From contig JABDKS010000528.1 of assembly GCA_013002105.1 (NCBI GenBank), positions 1 through 9,410 of the forward strand: 9,410 nt of DNA, in the 5' to 3' direction. Positions 5,492-9,410 of the stretch are shown here, in pieces (position 1 is the stretch's first letter; every line of letters starts with the position of its first letter). This stretch comes from Pirellulaceae bacterium. Its GTDB lineage: Bacteria; Planctomycetota; Planctomycetia; Pirellulales; Pirellulaceae. The notes beneath the pieces were generated by a model. It made no database searches and was not told where the DNA came from. It was given only the letters and a program-made list of their open reading frames with translations. Position numbers and translations under genes: made by a program.

Positions 5492-7071
5492 CAGGACTTA
5501 CCCGGTCTTAACAACACGGGGACGCCGAACACATCGCGGAACAGCCCCGAATTTTGTCTCATCGCGATCTGTTCCAACGAGACATCTTCGACGCCGGGCA
5601 CGTTGATGACCAAACGTTTCCGCTCTCGCACGCATTCGATTTCGCGAATCCTGCCGCTTCGCGTGTCGTCCAGCGCCGCAGCCAACCGCAACATTGATGC
5701 TAGTTTTGACACCGCCACCCGCTCGTTGCGCGGCAATACGCCAAACTCTTCGTGCGAAGGCTGAGGTGAGGCACGCCGATAGTACCGAGCCACCATTCCG
5801 ACTTCTAACAATTCACTTTTTGACAATCCGAACAGATCGCTGTGGCGAATCACGTACAAGGTGTGTTTGTGGTGACTGCGAACGTTGATCAACATGCCAA
5901 TTTCATGCAACAACGCCGCGACGTACAAGATGACTTCGTAGCGACTTTCCAGTTGATGCTCTTCACTGAGTTGATCAAATAACTTTCGCGACAATTCGGC
6001 AACATTGCGAGCATGCAATTCATCAAAATCAAATTTGCGTCCCAATGAGATCGCCGAACGGACAATCTGATTGCGAAATTCCGCCGTCCAACTGCCACCG
6101 ACCGCCATGTCATGCAACAAACCATCTCGCAAATTCGTGTCACACACGAACACATGCGGCAATTCAAAGTGCTGTGCCAGCCGGGTGTAGGCCATCAGGG
6201 CAGGCACCAGCGTCTCCGCTTCGATAAAACTCGCACCATATTTCTTGACGATCGTGTCTTCGTCCAATTGCAACACTTTGTCGGTGAATTTGGCTAATTC
6301 AGACGTCGACAACTGAGCCAACGAGACGCCATCCCAATCATCCAATAATCGGTGAGCAGCAAACCGCATGTCTCCGCCGATGGCGATCAAATTGGTATCC
6401 CGATCAACATCGACGTGTTCGGCAATTTGCACCAGTGTCCGTTTGATGTGGCTTTCCAAAATCGCGCGTCGTCGCGCGGGACTCACCCGACCCGATTCTA
6501 GAGTCTTGACCAATCGCAGCGATCCAAGTCGATACGATTGGCTGTGCAGCACGTTGCCGGCGCGGATCACAAGCAGATCGGTGCTTCCACCACCAACTTC
6601 CACAACCACGCTTTTGCCATCCGCCAAGTCCTTACGCGTCAGTAGGTGGGGCATCACACCCATGTACGTAATCCGATTGACTTCGGCTTCTTCTAAGGGT
6701 TCGACGTTCAGACCGGTGACCGTATAGATCCGATCGGTAAATGCAAGACGATTCGAAGCTTCACGAACCGCTGTCGTCCCCACAACACGCACGTCCTTGG
6801 GATCAACGATGCCGTATTCCAACATCACCCGCTGATACTGCTTCAGGACGGAAGCCGCTTTCTCGATGCTTTTTCGCGACAAGCGTCGACTGTCAAACGC
6901 GTCACGCCCGAGGTCTACCGACTGGACCAATGTGTCCAACGTCCGGACGTCGCCGTCATCACGAATCTCTGCGATCGCCATCCGAATACTGGTAGCACCA
7001 ATGTCGATCACTGCTACACCGCGCGGCGCAACACGCGGAACCGACTTTGCTTTTCTGACTGCGCGTGGCAT
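5491..7071 (-). CDS. ppx: Ppx/GppA family exopolyphosphatase with HD-type C-terminal domain
   Basis: 526 residues. Ppx/GppA enzymes remove terminal phosphate from polyphosphate or from pppGpp. The N-terminal actin-like fold shows VAVIDIGATSIRMAIAE at 19-35 (phosphate-binding loop), VVGTTAVREASNR at 96-108, an acidic EPLEEAE stretch at 124-130 followed by YMG where the catalytic Glu is expected, VVVEVGGGSTDLLV at 155-168, and IAIGGDMRFAA at 229-239. The C-terminal half (about 335-526) matches the HD-type domain of long Ppx proteins: HARNVAELSRKL at 353-364, ALLHEIGMLIN at 386-396 and SHHKHTLYVIRHSDLFG at 399-415. The length fits E. coli Ppx (about 510 residues) rather than short Ppx proteins. 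Polyphosphatase versus pppGpp activity cannot be told apart here. The frame is open to 7188, but that start would overlap the transporter gene. The ATG at 7071 has a weak GGAAA upstream and begins with a basic leader. DUF72 starts inside its stop. Confidence 0.93.
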   Translation of the reverse strand: MPRAVRKAKSVPRVAPRGVAVIDIGATSIRMAIAEIRDDGDVRTLDTLVQSVDLGRDAFDSRRLSRKSIEKAASVLKQYQRVMLEYGIVDPKDVRVVGTTAVREASNRLAFTDRIYTVTGLNVEPLEEAEVNRITYMGVMPHLLTRKDLADGKSVVVEVGGGSTDLLVIRAGNVLHSQSYRLGSLRLVKTLESGRVSPARRRAILESHIKRTLVQIAEHVDVDRDTNLIAIGGDMRFAAHRLLDDWDGVSLAQLSTSELAKFTDKVLQLDEDTIVKKYGASFIEAETLVPALMAYTRLAQHFELPHVFVCDTNLRDGLLHDMAVGGSWTAEFRNQIVRSAISLGRKFDFDELHARNVAELSRKLFDQLSEEHQLESRYEVILYVAALLHEIGMLINVRSHHKHTLYVIRHSDLFGLSKSELLEVGMVARYYRRASPQPSHEEFGVLPRNERVAVSKLASMLRLAAALDDTRSGRIREIECVRERKRLVINVPGVEDVSLEQIAMRQNSGLFRDVFGVPVLLRPGKS

Positions 7072-7162
7072 TGAGTTTCCGAGGTGACAATTGGAGCATA
7101 AGAAAATCCGCCTGTCCCTCATCATACGCGTGCATCGCTTCGCAGCACAGTCTAAGTCGCGT

Positions 7163-8113
7163 TCAATCCTCCATCGCAAGCAGAACATCTACCCGATTCT
7201 GGTCAAAATATCGCCACGTGATCGCCAACAACGTGCCGGTCAACATGCATCCGAACGTATACGCCGCAGTGGGAATCGCTGCGATCGTCGACTCACCGTA
7301 AAGCGTGACCGCCAGCGCTGTGCCCAAGCCCGCGTTCTGCATACCGACTTCCAATGACAGCGCACGTGTGAACTTCTCGGGCAATCTGGCTGACTTGCCC
7401 ACGCCGTAACCAGCCGCATATCCAATCACATTGATCAACAACAAAGCCACGATCAACAACGCCCCCACGCCCAGCAATTTGTCACGATTACTTGCCACCA
7501 CGCCGGCGATGATCCACAACAGCGCAACCGACGCAATCGTTCCACTGCAGCGACTGGATAACCGTCGCAGTCCTTGGGAATGTCTCGCCGCGAAATAACC
7601 CACCACAGTCGGCATAGCGACCAAAAAAGTCAGGATCAGCGCCGACTCGATGGAGGATTTTGCACTGGTTCCCGCAACGATCGATAGCACGGTGGGAACC
7701 GTGATCGGCGAAAGCATCGTCGCCACGGTGGTCAAACTGACCGAATAGGCAACGCTGCCCCCTGCGACATGCGTCAATACATTGGACGCCATCGCACCGG
7801 GTACGCAGCCAACCAAGATCACGCCGGCCGCTAATTCCGCGTCCATTGGGATCCACTGCGTCATCGTCCAGGCCGCCGCCGGCATGACCACGATCTGCGT
7901 CGCGACTCCCAAGACGACCCACCAGGGTCGCGACCGCAGCGGTTGCAGTTCGTCCGCCCGCACAAGCGTCCCCAAAGAAAACATCGTGATGACGACTAAG
8001 CACCACAACAATGTTTTGGAGACCACGAATGGATCCACTCCAATCGATTCAGAGGGCCAAAAGAAAGCGATCCCCGACGAGACCACCAACCAAAACAGCA
8101 AAGACCGAAACAT
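7163..8113 (-). CDS. Bile acid:sodium symporter (BASS/SBF) family transporter
   Basis: 316 residues, strongly hydrophobic, with about nine to ten membrane helices (for example 3-19, 34-51, 65-85, 94-112, 156-176, 192-208, 215-236 and 280-300). Signature stretches of the family are present: GCVPGAMASNVLTHVAGG at 102-119, then VAYSVSLTTVATMLSPITVP at 121-140, and LSLEVGMQNAGLGTALA at 252-268. These correspond to the two sodium/substrate-site crossover regions known in bacterial BASS structures. Members carry bile acids, pantoate, pyruvate or other organic anions with sodium; the substrate cannot be read from the sequence. It starts 22 nt after the HAD gene, suggesting co-transcription, and ends 91 nt before ppx. 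The ATG at 8113 is preceded by a GAGG about 13 nt upstream, which is somewhat far. Confidence 0.93.
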   Translation of the reverse strand: MFRSLLFWLVVSSGIAFFWPSESIGVDPFVVSKTLLWCLVVITMFSLGTLVRADELQPLRSRPWWVVLGVATQIVVMPAAAWTMTQWIPMDAELAAGVILVGCVPGAMASNVLTHVAGGSVAYSVSLTTVATMLSPITVPTVLSIVAGTSAKSSIESALILTFLVAMPTVVGYFAARHSQGLRRLSSRCSGTIASVALLWIIAGVVASNRDKLLGVGALLIVALLLINVIGYAAGYGVGKSARLPEKFTRALSLEVGMQNAGLGTALAVTLYGESTIAAIPTAAYTFGCMLTGTLLAITWRYFDQNRVDVLLAMED

Positions 8114-8135
8114 CTCTTGGGGAATACCTCACACG

Positions 8136-8762
8136 CTACGATATGATTCCAAAGTGTTTCAGCTGACCGACCAGTTCGTCGCCACCAAAACACTGGGCCG
8201 CGTTCCAACCTCGCGAGATCGCGGCATCGACATTCTCGTGCTTGTCATCCAAAAACAGAATCCGCTCTGGCGGAACGCCCGCTTTTTGCTCAGCCGCTGC
8301 GTAGATTCTCCCATCGGGTTTCATCGCGCCCACCTCGTAACTCAGAATCGCGATCTCAAAGGGACCTTCCATCACCGGCCAACCCTGCCGGTTGACCCAA
8401 TCCCAATGCGCGAAACAGGTATTTGACAAAATCCCGATTCGCCGCCCCGATTGCCGAACGCGCTGGACCGTCTGCCGCATCGATTCGATCGGTTGGAACA
8501 TGTCCCCGAGCGCATTCAAAAATTTTTGCGTGGGAATGCCCGCCGTTTGTTTTCCCAATTGCTGATGCACGTGAGTGGCAAACTGTTCGCCGGTGACTTC
8601 GCCATGTTCGTAGCGATCCTCCCAACCACTGTCATACACGACGTCATGGGCGCGCTGGGCCGAACAGCCATAAAGTTCGGCAACATTTTGGCAGGCCACC
8701 ATCGGGTCGAAAGAAACCAGAATATTGCCCAGGTCAAAATAAACAAATTCGATGTCATTCAT
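8136..8762 (-). CDS. HAD-superfamily phosphatase, YihX-like subfamily
   Basis: 208 residues with the HAD motifs in order: VYFDLGNILVSFD at 7-19 (nucleophile Asp10), GILSNTC at 110-116, MKPDGRIY at 147-154 (Lys148) and ILFLDDKHENVDAA at 168-181 (Asp172, Asp173). The position two after the nucleophile is Gly, not the Asp of most HAD phosphatases. The same DLGN form occurs in E. coli YihX, an alpha-glucose-1-phosphatase, so activity is not ruled out. The helical cap insert lies at about 20-90, as in class I HADs. The frame extends to 8948, but the extension would run inside the neighbouring gene and has a skewed polar composition. The ATG at 8762-8760 overlaps the preceding TGA as ATGA, so translation is probably coupled. 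There is no ribosome binding site of its own. It is cytoplasmic by lack of a signal peptide. The substrate is unknown; a sugar phosphate is a guess from family and neighbour. Confidence 0.92.
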   Translation of the reverse strand: MNDIEFVYFDLGNILVSFDPMVACQNVAELYGCSAQRAHDVVYDSGWEDRYEHGEVTGEQFATHVHQQLGKQTAGIPTQKFLNALGDMFQPIESMRQTVQRVRQSGRRIGILSNTCFAHWDWVNRQGWPVMEGPFEIAILSYEVGAMKPDGRIYAAAEQKAGVPPERILFLDDKHENVDAAISRGWNAAQCFGGDELVGQLKHFGIIS

Positions 8763-9406
8763 CGCTGAGGCGTTCGAATGCGAATGTTGCGATACCAAGC
8801 CTCCGCGGGCGGCCCGCTGTGAATCTGCAGTCCGATGATTCCGGTCAACGGAATCTCTTTTTCTTTCTCCGTGTAATCGACCGTCTTTTTGCCGTTGAGA
8901 AAGATTTGAATGTTCGGCCCTTTGCAGACGATTCGCAGCGCGTTCCACTGGCCCTGTTTCACGGCGGCCTGCGAAACTTCGGCGTCTTCCTGTAAGAAAA
9001 CGCGGCGCCGCGACTCATCGTACAACGCGCCCCATATACTTCGATCCTTCATGCCGCCAATGTCGGCTTGATAACCAATCAACTCGGTATCGTTGGGAAT
9101 TCGCTTGGACCGAAATTGTACGCCCGCATTCTTTCCGTCGCCCACCAACTTGGCTTCCAAGCGGAGTTCAAAGTCGCCGTATTGTTCTTCAGTGCAAAGA
9201 AATTCATTGTGTGGAATTTTTTCTTTCAAGCTCCCCGCGACGATGGCACCGTCTTGAACACGAAACCATTTCTCGTCGCCTTCCCATCCCTGCATGGTCG
9301 CACCATCGAAAAGTGCCACCGATTTTTTGGCAAAGTCATCGGCGGCTGCCGGGCAGAGGACGGCGAATAACGCCATCAGAGCGAGTATTTGTCGGGACAT
9401 CGTCAT
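8759..9406 (-). CDS. Secreted DUF1080 protein (3-keto-disaccharide hydrolase family)
   Basis: 215 residues. Signal peptide at 1-22 (hydrophobic ILALMALFAVL, then CPAAA before DD). The Cys is preceded by Leu, so it is not a good lipobox. The mature part shows the DUF1080 (PF06439) beta-jelly-roll pattern: VALFDGATMQGWEG at 30-43, WFRVQDGAIVAG at 47-58, NEFLCTEEQYGDFELRLEAK at 67-86, NAGVQFRSKR at 93-102, IGYQADIGG at 110-118, WNALRIVCKGPNIQIFLNG at 154-172 and GLQIHSGPPAEAWYRNIRIR at 192-211. Family members are glycosidases or 3-keto-glycoside hydrolases and are greatly expanded in planctomycetes. The full family length is present, so this is not a fragment. The ATG at 9406 or the one at 9400 are both possible; the window ends 4 nt upstream, so no promoter can be judged. 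It is coupled to the HAD gene. Confidence 0.92.
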   Translation of the reverse strand: MTMSRQILALMALFAVLCPAAADDFAKKSVALFDGATMQGWEGDEKWFRVQDGAIVAGSLKEKIPHNEFLCTEEQYGDFELRLEAKLVGDGKNAGVQFRSKRIPNDTELIGYQADIGGMKDRSIWGALYDESRRRVFLQEDAEVSQAAVKQGQWNALRIVCKGPNIQIFLNGKKTVDYTEKEKEIPLTGIIGLQIHSGPPAEAWYRNIRIRTPQR

Positions 9407-9410
9407 TGCC

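Noticed and set aside
7072..7188. N-terminal extension of Ppx with a CSNC stretch
   Set aside because: The two Cys alone do not make a metal site. The extension overlaps the transporter gene, and the Ppx fold begins only after the ATG at 7071.
8763..8948. 62-residue extension of the HAD protein
   Set aside because: It lies wholly inside the DUF1080 gene in another frame. The ATGA overlap gives a far better start.

Overview
The window reads as a chromosomal segment from a planctomycete, most likely a Rhodopirellula-like member of the Pirellulaceae. The clues are two copies of the planctomycete-restricted TIGR03000 domain in a secreted Gly/Ser-rich protein, a secreted DUF1080 (3-keto-disaccharide hydrolase family) protein, a signal-peptide-bearing isoaspartyl methyltransferase with an extra C-terminal domain, and an HTTM-type membrane gene coupled to a membrane-anchored partner. 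GC content is moderate. No rRNA, tRNA, CRISPR array, transposase, integrase or phage gene was seen. The organism assignment is inference.

All nine genes lie on the minus strand, so transcription runs from high to low coordinates. In transcription order they are: a secreted DUF1080 protein (8759-9406), overlapped by 4 nt (ATGA) by a HAD-family phosphatase (8136-8762); 22 nt later a bile acid:sodium symporter family transporter (7163-8113); then an exopolyphosphatase/GppA-type Ppx protein with a C-terminal HD-type domain (5491-7071), whose TGA overlaps by 1 nt (TGATG) the start of a DUF72/YecE-type protein (4592-5491); then a secreted protein-L-isoaspartate methyltransferase fused to a beta-rich domain (3237-4517). 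The gaps are short enough for one operon or two adjacent operons.

After a 202-nt gap comes an exported Gly/Ser-repeat protein with two TIGR03000 domains (1601-3034). It is closed by a strong intrinsic terminator (1502-1534). A separate unit then begins: a single-pass membrane protein with a long acidic disordered tail (100-1308), overlapped by 4 nt (ATGA, with a GGAGG ribosome binding site 7 nt upstream) by the first 34 codons of a gene that runs off the left edge. Those codons read like the N-terminus of an HTTM-domain membrane protein.

Functionally the left pair looks like a two-protein membrane complex of unknown activity. The central genes mix phosphate and protein-repair functions (Ppx, isoaspartyl repair, DUF72). 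The right end suggests sugar or glycoside metabolism (DUF1080, sugar-phosphatase-like HAD) next to an organic-anion transporter. No defence or mobile system was found. The most unusual items are the coupled HTTM-partner pair, the exported methyltransferase fusion and the repeat-rich TIGR03000 protein.
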